39,102 nucleotides of DNA from CG1-02-35-72 sp036170135. GTDB taxonomy: Bacteria > Bacteroidota > Bacteroidia > Flavobacteriales > Flavobacteriaceae. The stretch lies in contig JAVHOP010000075.1 of the NCBI GenBank assembly GCA_036170135.1, forward strand, positions 1-39,102, written 5' to 3'. The notes under the pieces are model-generated. The model worked only from the letters and a program-made list of their open reading frames with translations. It ran no database searches and had not been told where the DNA came from. The translations under genes and the position numbers were made by a program. This document shows positions 7,588-15,647 of this stretch, piece by piece (position 1 is the first letter of the stretch; every line of letters begins with the position of its first letter).

Positions 7588-9126
7588 ATGCTCACAAAAG
7601 TTTACGGTGGTGCCGTTTTTGGTGTTGAATCTACAACTATAACGGTTGAGGTTAATATTGATCAGGGTATTGGATATCATTTAGTTGGATTGCCAGATAA
7701 CGCCATAAAAGAGAGCAGTTTTCGCATTTCGGCGGCTTTAAAAAACAATGGTTTTGTATTGCCGGGTAAAAAAATAACTATCAATATGGCACCAGCAGAT
7801 TTGCATAAAGAAGGTTCTGCTTACGATTTAACTTTGGCAATGGGCATTTTAGTTTCTTCAAATCAAATTCAAGCCACTGATATTGATAAATATATTATTA
7901 TGGGCGAGTTATCGCTCGACGGTGGTTTGCAACCCATAAAAGGCGCTTTGCCAATTGCAATTAAAGCACAAGAAGAAGGGTATAAAGGTTTTATTTTGCC
8001 CAAACAAAATGCTTTAGAAGCTGCTATTGTTAGCGAACTGAATGTTTATGCAGTCGAAAATATTAAGGAAGTTATCAGCTTTTTTGAAGATCATAAAACT
8101 TTAAATCCATTAGTGGTTGATATCCAAAAGCAATTTTATGAAAATTTAGAGCACCCCGAATTCGATTTCTCGGATGTAAAAGGACAAGAATCTATTAAGC
8201 GTTGTATGGAAATAGCAGCGGCTGGCGGTCATAATGTTATTTTAATAGGACCTCCCGGAAGCGGAAAAACAATGTTAGCCAAAAGGTTGCCAACCATTTT
8301 ACCACCTATGACCATTCAAGAAGCTTTAGAAACTACCAAAATTCATTCGGTTGTAGGCCGTGTAAAAGAAAATATGGGGTTGATGAGCCAACGGCCATTT
8401 AGATCACCACACCACACTATAAGCGATGTTGCTTTAGTAGGTGGCGGCGCCTATCCACAACCGGGCGAAATATCGTTATCACATAATGGCGTATTATTTT
8501 TAGATGAGTTGCCCGAATTTAAACGCACCGTTTTAGAGGTTTTGAGACAACCTTTAGAAGATAGAGAAGTAACCATTTCAAGAGCCAAGTTTACCGTAAC
8601 GTATCCTTGCAGTTTTATGTTGGTGGCGAGTATGAATCCGAGTCCAAGTGGCTATTTTGCTGATGATGATAAGGCTTTAAATTGTTCTCCGCAAGATATG
8701 CAGCGCTATTTAGGTAAAATTTCGGGTCCCCTTTTAGACCGAATCGACATTCATATTGAGGTACAGCCTGTTCCGTTTGATAAACTAGCCGAAGAACGTA
8801 AAGGCGAAACGAGTAAAGTCATTAGAGAACGCGTTATTAAGGCGCGAGAAATTCAAACAGAACGTTTTAAAACAAATAAAAATGTTCATTATAACGCACA
8901 AATGACCGTTAAACAGATTCGCAAATATTGCGTTTTAGATTCAGAAAGTCTAAACTTAATTAAAGTGGCAATGGAACGTTTAGGTCTATCGGCGCGCGCT
9001 TATGACCGCATTTTAAAGGTTTCGCGTAGTATTGCCGATTTAGAAGCTTCAGAAAACATTAAACCAAATCATATTTCTGAAGCCATTCAGTATCGGAGTT
9101 TAGACCGAGAGGGTTGGTTAGGATAG
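7588..9126 (+). CDS. comM: YifB/ComM family Mg-chelatase-like AAA+ ATPase
   Basis: A 512-aa protein. The N-terminal ChlI/Lon-like domain spans about residues 1-170 (VEVNIDQGIGYHLVGLPDNAIKESSFRI, then GELSLDGGLQPIKGALPIA). The AAA+ core has Walker A GPPGSGKT at about 221-228, RPFRSPHHTISD, Walker B LFLDELPEF, and a C-terminal lid (LSARAYDRILKVSRSIADLE). In Gram-negatives, ComM is a hexameric helicase that promotes branch migration during integration of transforming DNA. It could work with ComF from 3629, but they are separate units. A possible promoter overlaps the preceding terminator: TTG at 7538-7540, a 23-bp spacer, then TACCTTTA, one mismatch from consensus. Confidence 0.94.
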   Translation: MLTKVYGGAVFGVESTTITVEVNIDQGIGYHLVGLPDNAIKESSFRISAALKNNGFVLPGKKITINMAPADLHKEGSAYDLTLAMGILVSSNQIQATDIDKYIIMGELSLDGGLQPIKGALPIAIKAQEEGYKGFILPKQNALEAAIVSELNVYAVENIKEVISFFEDHKTLNPLVVDIQKQFYENLEHPEFDFSDVKGQESIKRCMEIAAAGGHNVILIGPPGSGKTMLAKRLPTILPPMTIQEALETTKIHSVVGRVKENMGLMSQRPFRSPHHTISDVALVGGGAYPQPGEISLSHNGVLFLDELPEFKRTVLEVLRQPLEDREVTISRAKFTVTYPCSFMLVASMNPSPSGYFADDDKALNCSPQDMQRYLGKISGPLLDRIDIHIEVQPVPFDKLAEERKGETSKVIRERVIKAREIQTERFKTNKNVHYNAQMTVKQIRKYCVLDSESLNLIKVAMERLGLSARAYDRILKVSRSIADLEASENIKPNHISEAIQYRSLDREGWLG

Positions 9127-9159
9127 ATTTTAAAGTATAAATTTAATAAAACAGGGATT

Positions 9160-10053
9160 ATGGCATTTATAGATTATTATAAAATTATGGGTGTTGATAA
9201 AACCGCATCCGAAAGTGATATCAAAAAAGCCTATCGCAAGCTCGCTAGGAAATATCATCCTGATTTAAATCCGAATGATAAAGAAGCTGAAAGAAAATTT
9301 AAAGAAGTTAATGAAGCTAATGAAGTTCTAAGCAATACCGAAAATCGCAAAAAATACGATAAATATGGTAAAGATTGGAAGCAATCTGAAGCTTATGAAC
9401 AAGCTAATAGGCAACAATACTACCAACAACCCTATCAACAAAGTGGTACAGCTGATTTTGGAGATAGCAATTATTCTGATTTTTTTGAATCGATGTTTGG
9501 AGGGCATTCGGCAAGAAGTCACGGTAATGCTGTGAAATATAGGGGAGAAGATTATCAAGCCGAATTGCAATTAGATTTAAAAGAGGTCTATACTACTCAA
9601 AAACAAACCATAACAGTTAATGGTAAAAATATTAGATTAACGATTCCTGCCGGCGTAAAAAATGGTCAGGTAATTAAAATTAAAGGCTTTGGTGGCGAGG
9701 GCATCAATGGCGGTCCTAAAGGTGATTTACAGATTAGATTTTTAATTAAAAATCATACCAATTTTAAATTAGACAATGATAATCTTTATACGACTGTTGA
9801 TTTAGATTTATATAAAGCACTTTTAGGTGGCGATATAACCATCGATACTTTTGATGGAAAAGTCAAGTTAAAAGTCAAACCCGAAACTCATAATGGCACC
9901 AAAGTAAAATTACAAGGAAAGGGATTTCCGGTTTATAAAAAAGAAGGCACTTTTGGCGATTTATACATTACCTATCAAATTAAAATACCTACAAATTTGA
10001 CGGATAGAGAAAAAGAATTATTTAAAGAACTTGCTAAATTAAGAAAGTCATGA
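9160..10053 (+). CDS. cbpA: CbpA-like DnaJ (Hsp40) co-chaperone without zinc finger
   Basis: A 297-aa type II J-protein. The J domain spans residues 4-68, with the HPD motif at 33-35 (KYHPDLNP), which stimulates DnaK ATPase. A Gln/Tyr/Ser-rich linker follows at about 82-125 (QQYYQQPYQQ) in place of a long G/F region. Two C-terminal substrate-binding beta-domains follow (YQAELQLDLKEVYTTQKQTI and LYTTVDLDLYKALLGGDITI). There is no CxxCxGxG zinc finger. It overlaps the next gene by 4 bp (ATGA), which encodes its CbpM-type modulator and supports the CbpA assignment over DnaJ. It is 33 bp downstream of comM and possibly co-transcribed with it. Confidence 0.94.
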   Translation: MAFIDYYKIMGVDKTASESDIKKAYRKLARKYHPDLNPNDKEAERKFKEVNEANEVLSNTENRKKYDKYGKDWKQSEAYEQANRQQYYQQPYQQSGTADFGDSNYSDFFESMFGGHSARSHGNAVKYRGEDYQAELQLDLKEVYTTQKQTITVNGKNIRLTIPAGVKNGQVIKIKGFGGEGINGGPKGDLQIRFLIKNHTNFKLDNDNLYTTVDLDLYKALLGGDITIDTFDGKVKLKVKPETHNGTKVKLQGKGFPVYKKEGTFGDLYITYQIKIPTNLTDREKELFKELAKLRKS

Positions 10054-10343
10054 ACAAAGAAATCTACATTGAAGTTAGCAAACTCTGTTTACATTACAAC
10101 GCTGACATAACATTTTTTAGTAATTTAAATGAATACGGACTAATTGAAATTGTAACCATTGAGCAATCTCAATATATACTTCAAGATAAAATTCCGGAAA
10201 TAGAAAAAATGATGAGAATGCACGAGGAATTAAATGTAAATATTGAAGGAATAGATGTTATTCTTAATCTGTTACAAAAAATAGATGACTTACAAACCGA
10301 TCTTAGTTCACTTAAAAACAGATTGAAAATCTATGAGGATTGA
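10050..10343 (+). CDS. cbpM: CbpM-like chaperone modulator
   Basis: A 97-aa MerR-like helical protein: an N-terminal winged-helix-like part (ISKLCLHYNAD-type sequence, then LNEYGLIEI), a middle helix with MMRMHEELNVNIEGIDVILNLL, and a C-terminal coiled coil (IDDLQTDLSSLKNRLKIYED). In E. coli, CbpM binds the J domain of CbpA and inhibits both its DnaK stimulation and its DNA binding. The start overlaps the cbpA stop by 4 bp, so the two proteins are probably made together by translational coupling. Confidence 0.88.
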   Translation: MNKEIYIEVSKLCLHYNADITFFSNLNEYGLIEIVTIEQSQYILQDKIPEIEKMMRMHEELNVNIEGIDVILNLLQKIDDLQTDLSSLKNRLKIYED

Positions 10344-10357
10344 TAAAAAATCTTCAT
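10333..10357. terminator. Hairpin between convergent cbpM and lipA
   Basis: ATGAGGATT (10333-10341) pairs with AATCTTCAT (10349-10357) through 9 bp including one G-U pair, with a 7-base loop. It overlaps the cbpM stop codon and is followed by GTTTGTTTG rather than a pure T run. It is a plausible weak bidirectional terminator. Confidence 0.4.
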
Positions 10358-10373
10358 GTTTGTTTGTAATAGA

Positions 10374-11243
10374 TTACAGCAGATGTTTTTGTGCTTTATA
10401 AGATGAGCGAACTAGCGGACCACTTTCAACGTGCCTAAAACCCATTTCTAAACCAATAATTTCATATTTTTTAAATTGCTCTGGTGTGATATATTCCTTA
10501 ACGGGAAGGTGTTTTTTACTTGGTTGTAAATATTGCCCAATGGTGATGATATCAACATTGGCAGCTTTTAGGTCGTTCATACTTTCAATAACTTCCGATT
10601 CTAACTCGCCCAATCCTAGCATAATACCAGATTTGGTTCTATTAATTCCTTGTGCTTTTAGGTAAGCTAAAACTTCAAGACTTCTATCGTATTTTGCTTG
10701 AATACGCACTTCTTTAGTCAAGCGTCTTACGGTTTCAATATTATGAGAAACCACTTCGGGAGCTACCGCAATAATCCTATCAATATTGACCTGAATACCT
10801 CTAAAATCAGGAATTAATGTTTCTAAAGTCGTATTAGGATTGATCAGGCGAATAGCATCTACGGTTTTTGCCCAAATAATAGATCCACCATCTTTTAAAT
10901 CATCTCGATCAACTGAGGTGATAACGGCATGTTTAATATTCATAATTTTGATTGATTGCGCCACTTTTTCGGGTTCATGCAAATCAACCATAGCTGGTCT
11001 ACCTGTACTTACGCCACAAAATCCACATGAGCGTGTACAAATATTTCCTAAAATCATAAAAGTTGCTGTGCCTTCAACCCAGCATTCCCCCATATTGGGG
11101 CAGCCTCCACTCGTACAGATAGTGTGTAATTTATATTGATCGACTAAACCCCGTAATTGTGTATATTTTTTTCCGATGGGGAGCTTTACTCGCAACCAAC
11201 TTGGTTTAGCTATTCTCGTTTCTGAGGTTGTATGTTCGGTCAT
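10374..11243 (-). CDS. lipA: Lipoyl synthase
   Basis: A 289-aa radical SAM enzyme that inserts two sulfurs into protein-bound octanoate to make the lipoyl cofactor of 2-oxoacid dehydrogenases and the glycine cleavage system. The auxiliary-cluster cysteines are in CTSGGCPNMGEC near residues 43-54. The radical SAM CxxxCxxC is in CTRSCGFC about 16 residues later. The C-terminal RSSYKA segment contains the Ser that ligates the auxiliary cluster in known LipA structures. The length fits the family. It stands alone on this strand. Turnover sacrifices the auxiliary cluster, so Fe-S carriers such as those at 6076-7445 are functionally relevant nearby. Confidence 0.96.
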   Translation of the reverse strand: MTEHTTSETRIAKPSWLRVKLPIGKKYTQLRGLVDQYKLHTICTSGGCPNMGECWVEGTATFMILGNICTRSCGFCGVSTGRPAMVDLHEPEKVAQSIKIMNIKHAVITSVDRDDLKDGGSIIWAKTVDAIRLINPNTTLETLIPDFRGIQVNIDRIIAVAPEVVSHNIETVRRLTKEVRIQAKYDRSLEVLAYLKAQGINRTKSGIMLGLGELESEVIESMNDLKAANVDIITIGQYLQPSKKHLPVKEYITPEQFKKYEIIGLEMGFRHVESGPLVRSSYKAQKHLL

Positions 11244-11266
11244 TGGAGATAATTATTAAATTTGGG

Positions 11267-11274
11267 CAAAGTTA
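11267..11274 (-). promoter_or_regulatory. Probable -7 element for lipA
   Basis: Reads TAACTTTG on the minus strand, an exact TAnnTTTG match 23 bp upstream of the lipA start codon. No -33 TTG is at the normal distance. Confidence 0.5.
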
Positions 11275-11346
11275 AAATAAATTAACCAACTTTTTAGCGC
11301 GACTTAAAAAGGGGAAAATTCCTAATGTATATTACTTTAAAAATTA

Positions 11347-11354
11347 TAAATTTG
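11347..11354 (+). promoter_or_regulatory. Probable -7 element for the T9SS beta-propeller gene
   Basis: TAAATTTG matches TAnnTTTG, 61 bp upstream of the ATG at 11416, giving a leader of about 55 nt. The region is very AT-rich, so a chance match is possible. Confidence 0.4.
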
Positions 11355-11415
11355 AATTAAATAATAATCTATTACATAAAATTCTAACGTGAATTATTAA
11401 TTAAAAAAATTAAAA

Positions 11416-13794
11416 ATGAAAAAATTTTACCTTTATTTAATTCCTTTTTTATTTATTTCTTTTGCTCTTTTAAGCCCTCCTTTTATAGGTTCAGATTTGG
11501 GGACTCCAAATGTTCAATCGGTTTATGGTGGTCGAATAAATGCCATTACGGGCTATGTAAAAACAGCCGATTCAACCCGAATTTTTGTAGCTACAGAAAG
11601 TGCCAACTCGGTTTTTTATGCTGATATGTATACAGCTCCATCGGGTACACCAGTATTTACTAATTTTAAAGTTGTGCCAGGTTTAGATGATTCAAAAGGT
11701 TTTGGTTCAGGTATTTCGAGATTAGCAGCCCACGCAGCTTCTGGATATTTATACTTTATAAATAATGGTACATTATACAGTACAGACCCTGATACAGATA
11801 TAACCAACACCGCCATTCCAAATGGCGTTAGTGACATTATTATAAAAGGCGATTATGTTTTTGCACTTCAAAATAGCACAAACTTAAATTTTGGTACCCT
11901 AGCATCAAATGGCTCATTTTCCTTAGGGTCAGGTTCTCCTATTACAGTTTCGGCAACAACAGGTCAAGCGAAATTTATAATAAATCCTGTAACCGGAAAA
12001 GTTTTTATTTTTGATTCTGGTACAACACCAAAATTATATATATCAGATGATGATTATATGTCATTTACAGCTACTACTAAATTTACCGATATCAGTCCCA
12101 CTTTAGTAAGTGCAGGTGTAACTTGGAATGCTTTTGGTATTGCACCTGACGGCAGATTATTTTTTGGCGGAGACTTTGGTCAAAATATATATATAGCCTA
12201 TTCTGATGATGGTGGCGTTTCTTATACTGAAGGTAATACAACAAAATCAGGCGTATCTGCAAAAAATTTTGATTTTACCGGCACAGCCGTAAGTTATACC
12301 GTTTATTATTCAAGTTTGTACAGCAGTTTTAAAGGTGAATCTGGTTGGACTAATTTTGGGAATCTTTCATCATATACCCACCCAAATGATGGTGCAGTTT
12401 TTACAGATCCTAATAATGAAGATATTGTTTATATAACTACCGATCAGGGTCTAGGAGTGTCTGTAGATAGGGGACAAACGGTTACTAGTGCCGATGGCGG
12501 TATTGAAGCCGTGCAAGTCAATGACATGGAAATGACAGCTGACAAAAATACGGCGTGGATTGCCTCTAAATCTGGTATTCGTAAAGTAACCAATTATCAA
12601 ACCACACCAACTTGGACGGATGCGATTTTTCCTAATAATGACGGTTCTCCTTATTATTCGGTTGGAATGAATCCATCTGATGCAAATACTGCCTACGCTG
12701 GTAATTTAAGAATTTATAAAACTAATAATGGAGGTAGTAGTTGGATTCAATTATTTACACCCGAAGTTGCACCATACAACTATCCATCTGTTGGGACAAA
12801 AGCTAATGCCATTACGGTTTGCCGATTTAATGAAAATTTGGTTATGGCAGGATTCGAACTAGATGGAACGGATAAAGGGGGCTTATTTTATTCATTAGAT
12901 GCTGGTTTAAGTTGGAATCAATTATTATTAGATGCCAGTTCTGGCCATAATGATGTTGATGTTAATGATATTGTGTTTAATGTTGAAGGTAATGATACAA
13001 TTGCTTATGTAGGTGTCGATTATGATTTAAGCGCTCCTACAGGTCGTAGCATATACAAAGTTACTAAAAGTGGTGCTACTTTTAGTGTAGCTCAAGATAT
13101 GAATGCTACAACAACCAGCACTGGTAATTTGATAGTGGCTTCTATAAAAGATTTAGCTATCGATACCATTGCACATACCATTTTTGCTTCGGGAACCGAT
13201 GCCGGTGTAAATCACCCCATAGCTTATAACAAACCTTTAGCGACCTCAGGGCTTTGGACACCTTATACAACCAGTGGATTTCCAATTGCTGAAGGAAAAA
13301 TAGCAAAAGCTATTACGGTTGGTGTTGATACGGTTTATTGTGCAGTTGATAATGAGGTTTATTATTATCCTGTTAGTGGTAGTAGTTGGACTTTAGGTTA
13401 TACATATCCCGTTGGAACCAATATTAATTTCTTATATTTTGATGATTTGTTGGTTGGTACCGGAACTGGTTTATACGCACAAGCAAGTCCAATTTCAACT
13501 TTAGGTATCGATGAGTATTATCAAAATGTCAATGGAAATTTAAAAATCTATCCAAATCCGATTCATTCACATCAAAGTTTACAAGTAAACTATGATTTAA
13601 AAAAGGGCGGTGATACTCAAATTGCTGTGTATGACATTCAAGGAAGAGAACTGATTAAAACCAGAAAATCATATCAGTCTCCAGGTAATTATAGTTTGTC
13701 ATTGTCACCCAATAAATTTAAATCAGGAATTTATTTTGTGACGATAAAATTGAACAATACCACCATATTATCTAAAAAATTATTGGTGCAATAA
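11416..13794 (+). CDS. T9SS-exported beta-propeller (Asp-box/sortilin-like) protein
   Basis: A 792-aa secreted protein. The signal peptide covers residues 1 to about 25. The body is a repeat-rich beta-propeller with Asp-box-like motifs of the S-x-D-x-G-x-x-W/Y type (SDDGGVSYTEG, TNNGGSSWIQL, SLDAGLSWNQL), as in sortilin/BNR/YCF48-like proteins. About 90 C-terminal residues form a T9SS type A sorting domain (LKIYPNPIHSHQSL, IAVYDIQGRELIK, GIYFVTIKLNN, KKLLVQ). It is exported by Sec and then T9SS and is likely surface-attached or released. No catalytic residues can be named. A glycan-binding, hydrolytic or adhesive role is possible but unproven. It is monocistronic, with a strong terminator right after the stop. 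Confidence 0.88.
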   Translation: MKKFYLYLIPFLFISFALLSPPFIGSDLGTPNVQSVYGGRINAITGYVKTADSTRIFVATESANSVFYADMYTAPSGTPVFTNFKVVPGLDDSKGFGSGISRLAAHAASGYLYFINNGTLYSTDPDTDITNTAIPNGVSDIIIKGDYVFALQNSTNLNFGTLASNGSFSLGSGSPITVSATTGQAKFIINPVTGKVFIFDSGTTPKLYISDDDYMSFTATTKFTDISPTLVSAGVTWNAFGIAPDGRLFFGGDFGQNIYIAYSDDGGVSYTEGNTTKSGVSAKNFDFTGTAVSYTVYYSSLYSSFKGESGWTNFGNLSSYTHPNDGAVFTDPNNEDIVYITTDQGLGVSVDRGQTVTSADGGIEAVQVNDMEMTADKNTAWIASKSGIRKVTNYQTTPTWTDAIFPNNDGSPYYSVGMNPSDANTAYAGNLRIYKTNNGGSSWIQLFTPEVAPYNYPSVGTKANAITVCRFNENLVMAGFELDGTDKGGLFYSLDAGLSWNQLLLDASSGHNDVDVNDIVFNVEGNDTIAYVGVDYDLSAPTGRSIYKVTKSGATFSVAQDMNATTTSTGNLIVASIKDLAIDTIAHTIFASGTDAGVNHPIAYNKPLATSGLWTPYTTSGFPIAEGKIAKAITVGVDTVYCAVDNEVYYYPVSGSSWTLGYTYPVGTNINFLYFDDLLVGTGTGLYAQASPISTLGIDEYYQNVNGNLKIYPNPIHSHQSLQVNYDLKKGGDTQIAVYDIQGRELIKTRKSYQSPGNYSLSLSPNKFKSGIYFVTIKLNNTTILSKKLLVQ

Positions 13795-13811
13795 ATTTAA
13801 AACGATGTAGT

Positions 13812-13850
13812 AAAGAGCGATGAGTCGATAGTTGATTTATCGCTCTTTTT
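13812..13850 (+). terminator. Strong terminator after the T9SS gene
   Basis: AAAGAGCGAT (13812-13821) pairs perfectly with ATCGCTCTTT (13839-13848), with a 17-base loop and a T5 tail at 13846-13850. The tail touches the stop codon of the convergent NRAMP-like gene, so the hairpin may also end that transcript. Confidence 0.85.
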
Positions 13851-15075
13851 AATTTAATAGTGAAACAATATAAAACAAGCTAAAGCCAATTAAAAACAAA
13901 ATACCCAACCAACTTAGTATTTTTAGCCCCATTTTTGGATGCCATTCTACCGGTGTATGTTTACTGGTAATTAATAAGTAGTTTGCAATGGCATAAAAAG
14001 GAGCTGTTAAAAAAGAGATGATGGTGGCTACTTTTACCATAAAAGTCATACTGGTAATAAGCAATCCGAGTATTAATATGGTGCCAATTGACAGGAAGAT
14101 AAGCCACAATAAGTAGGTATTTTTGGGTGATTTTTCAAAAAGCAATTCCGTTGTTCGCGCCATGGCTCTTGGCGATGCATCTAAAGTGGTTAAACTTGTG
14201 CTAAACATTGTTGTAAAAGCAGCTATGGCAATAATTAAATAGGCACCTTGCCCTAGGTTTTTGGTGTATAAATTTATAAGCTGTTCCGAAAATTTACTAG
14301 CACCATCACTAAAGGTTTCTTCTGAACCATACATAACAAAAGCGCCTAAAGCAATAAAACAAGCCCCTAGAGTAATGGTTCCGAAATAGCCAATATTAAA
14401 GTCGAGAATAGCTTTTTTAGGATCTAGTTTTTGCGTTTTGCCTTTTTCGAGTGTCCAAAGTGAATGCCAAGCCGAAATGTCTAGGGGTGCGGGCATCCAT
14501 CCCATAAAGGCAATTAAAAAAGCAATGGCTATTTTATCGCTTGGAAAAACAGGTGTAAAATCGAACTGATAAGTGGTATTTTGATAAGCTATTAACATGG
14601 CCGTTATGGTGCTTATTGATAAAGTTACAACAATAATTTTCATTAAATTGTCTAGTAAACTGTATTTGCCAATCATCAAAATTAGAAAACTCACAAAGGT
14701 AATTAAGGCGCTCCATACCAGTGTATTATCGGTAATGCCGAATAATTTGGTAGCTATTCCGGCTGTTACAATGGTTACGGCAGCTTGAATGGTAAACATG
14801 GTGGCAAAGGTCAAGATATAATAAAACCAAAGCATCCCTTTTCCTAGACGTTTATAACCGTCAATTAAGCTTTCGCCTGTGGCAGCTGCATAGCGCGGAC
14901 CGTATTGAAAAAAAGGATATTTAAATAAGTGAACCAATAGCAATGCCCAAAGTAAACCCATACCATAATCTGCTCCGGCACGTGTAGATTGCACTAAATG
15001 TGAGACGCCAATTGCAGCGCCGGCAAATAATAATCCCGGGCCTAAAGTTTTGAGGGTTTTAGAGAGCTTTTCCAT
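13849..15075 (-). CDS. NRAMP-like membrane transporter with non-canonical metal site
   Basis: A 408-aa inner-membrane protein of the LeuT/NRAMP fold with about 11 hydrophobic helices. The start (TLGPGLLFAGAAIGVSHL) and the overall length match NRAMP Mn/Fe transporters. TM1 of canonical members has DPGN, whose Asp and Asn bind the metal; here the aligned residues are GVSH (23-26). TM6 normally reads MPH; here it is WMPAP (193-197), keeping the Met but losing the His. The metal-coordinating Asp is therefore gone, and the substrate cannot be assumed to be Mn or Fe. It is the last gene of a probable operon, 17 bp after the sigma-factor gene. Confidence 0.82.
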   Translation of the reverse strand: MEKLSKTLKTLGPGLLFAGAAIGVSHLVQSTRAGADYGMGLLWALLLVHLFKYPFFQYGPRYAAATGESLIDGYKRLGKGMLWFYYILTFATMFTIQAAVTIVTAGIATKLFGITDNTLVWSALITFVSFLILMIGKYSLLDNLMKIIVVTLSISTITAMLIAYQNTTYQFDFTPVFPSDKIAIAFLIAFMGWMPAPLDISAWHSLWTLEKGKTQKLDPKKAILDFNIGYFGTITLGACFIALGAFVMYGSEETFSDGASKFSEQLINLYTKNLGQGAYLIIAIAAFTTMFSTSLTTLDASPRAMARTTELLFEKSPKNTYLLWLIFLSIGTILILGLLITSMTFMVKVATIISFLTAPFYAIANYLLITSKHTPVEWHPKMGLKILSWLGILFLIGFSLFYIVSLLN

Positions 15076-15092
15076 TTTCGAATTTTTAAAAA

Positions 15093-15647
15093 TTAGTTAT
15101 TATTGATGATTTCGGCTAACAGTTTTTTAGCGCGAAGGAGTTTTATTTTTACGTTATTAACAGGTTCATGAAGTTCTGTGGCAATTTCTTTATAGCTTAA
15201 TTCCATAAAAAAACGTAAATTTATAACTTGTTGATAATGTGGTTTCAACAGTTTAATGTACGCTAATAATTGTGCTAAATTTTGTTCGACAATTAATTTA
15301 TCTACGGGAGAAAGTTCTTTGTCAGAAATTTGATCGACCTCTTTTTGATGTTTATGGATGGAGATTAAATCTGGATTTTGTTTTCTAAAATGATCGATGT
15401 TAATATTTCTTGAAATGGTAAAAAGCCAAGATTCAAAACTGTATTCTGAATTGTATGTAATAAGTTTGTCAAAAGCTTTGGCAAAAGTCTTTATAGTGAT
15501 GTCTTCTGCCTCATCTTCATTTTCGGTTTTACTAATTTGAAAATTGTAAATAGCTTTCCAATAATTGTTTAATAAGGTGCTGTATGCAATTTGACTGCCT
15601 TGTTTTGCTTGTTCAATTAATGTCAAAATTGTTTGATCTTCTACCAA
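15093..15647 (-). CDS. ECF-type (sigma-70 family) RNA polymerase sigma factor
   Basis: A 184-aa protein with only regions sigma2 (EDEAEDITIKTFAKAFDKL, then SFESWLFTISRNINIDHFR) and sigma4 (HYQQVINLRFFMELSYKEIATEL, then VKIKLLRAKKLLAEII), joined by a charged linker. That is the layout of extracytoplasmic-function sigma factors. No anti-sigma factor lies beside it, unlike many ECF pairs. The neighbours are a membrane glycosyltransferase (its end overlaps this start by 7 bp) and a transporter 17 bp downstream. Regulation by an unlinked membrane regulator or by expression level is possible. The genes it controls cannot be told from this sequence. Confidence 0.93.
   Translation of the reverse strand: MVEDQTILTLIEQAKQGSQIAYSTLLNNYWKAIYNFQISKTENEDEAEDITIKTFAKAFDKLITYNSEYSFESWLFTISRNINIDHFRKQNPDLISIHKHQKEVDQISDKELSPVDKLIVEQNLAQLLAYIKLLKPHYQQVINLRFFMELSYKEIATELHEPVNNVKIKLLRAKKLLAEIINNN

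Noticed and set aside
3629..9126. A competence gene cluster (comF plus comM)
   Set aside because: The two genes are 3 kb apart with unrelated genes and a terminator between, and no uptake or pilus genes are present.
10374..11243. A lipoate operon with lipB
   Set aside because: No octanoyltransferase or other lipoate gene lies beside lipA; the neighbours are cbpM and a T9SS protein.
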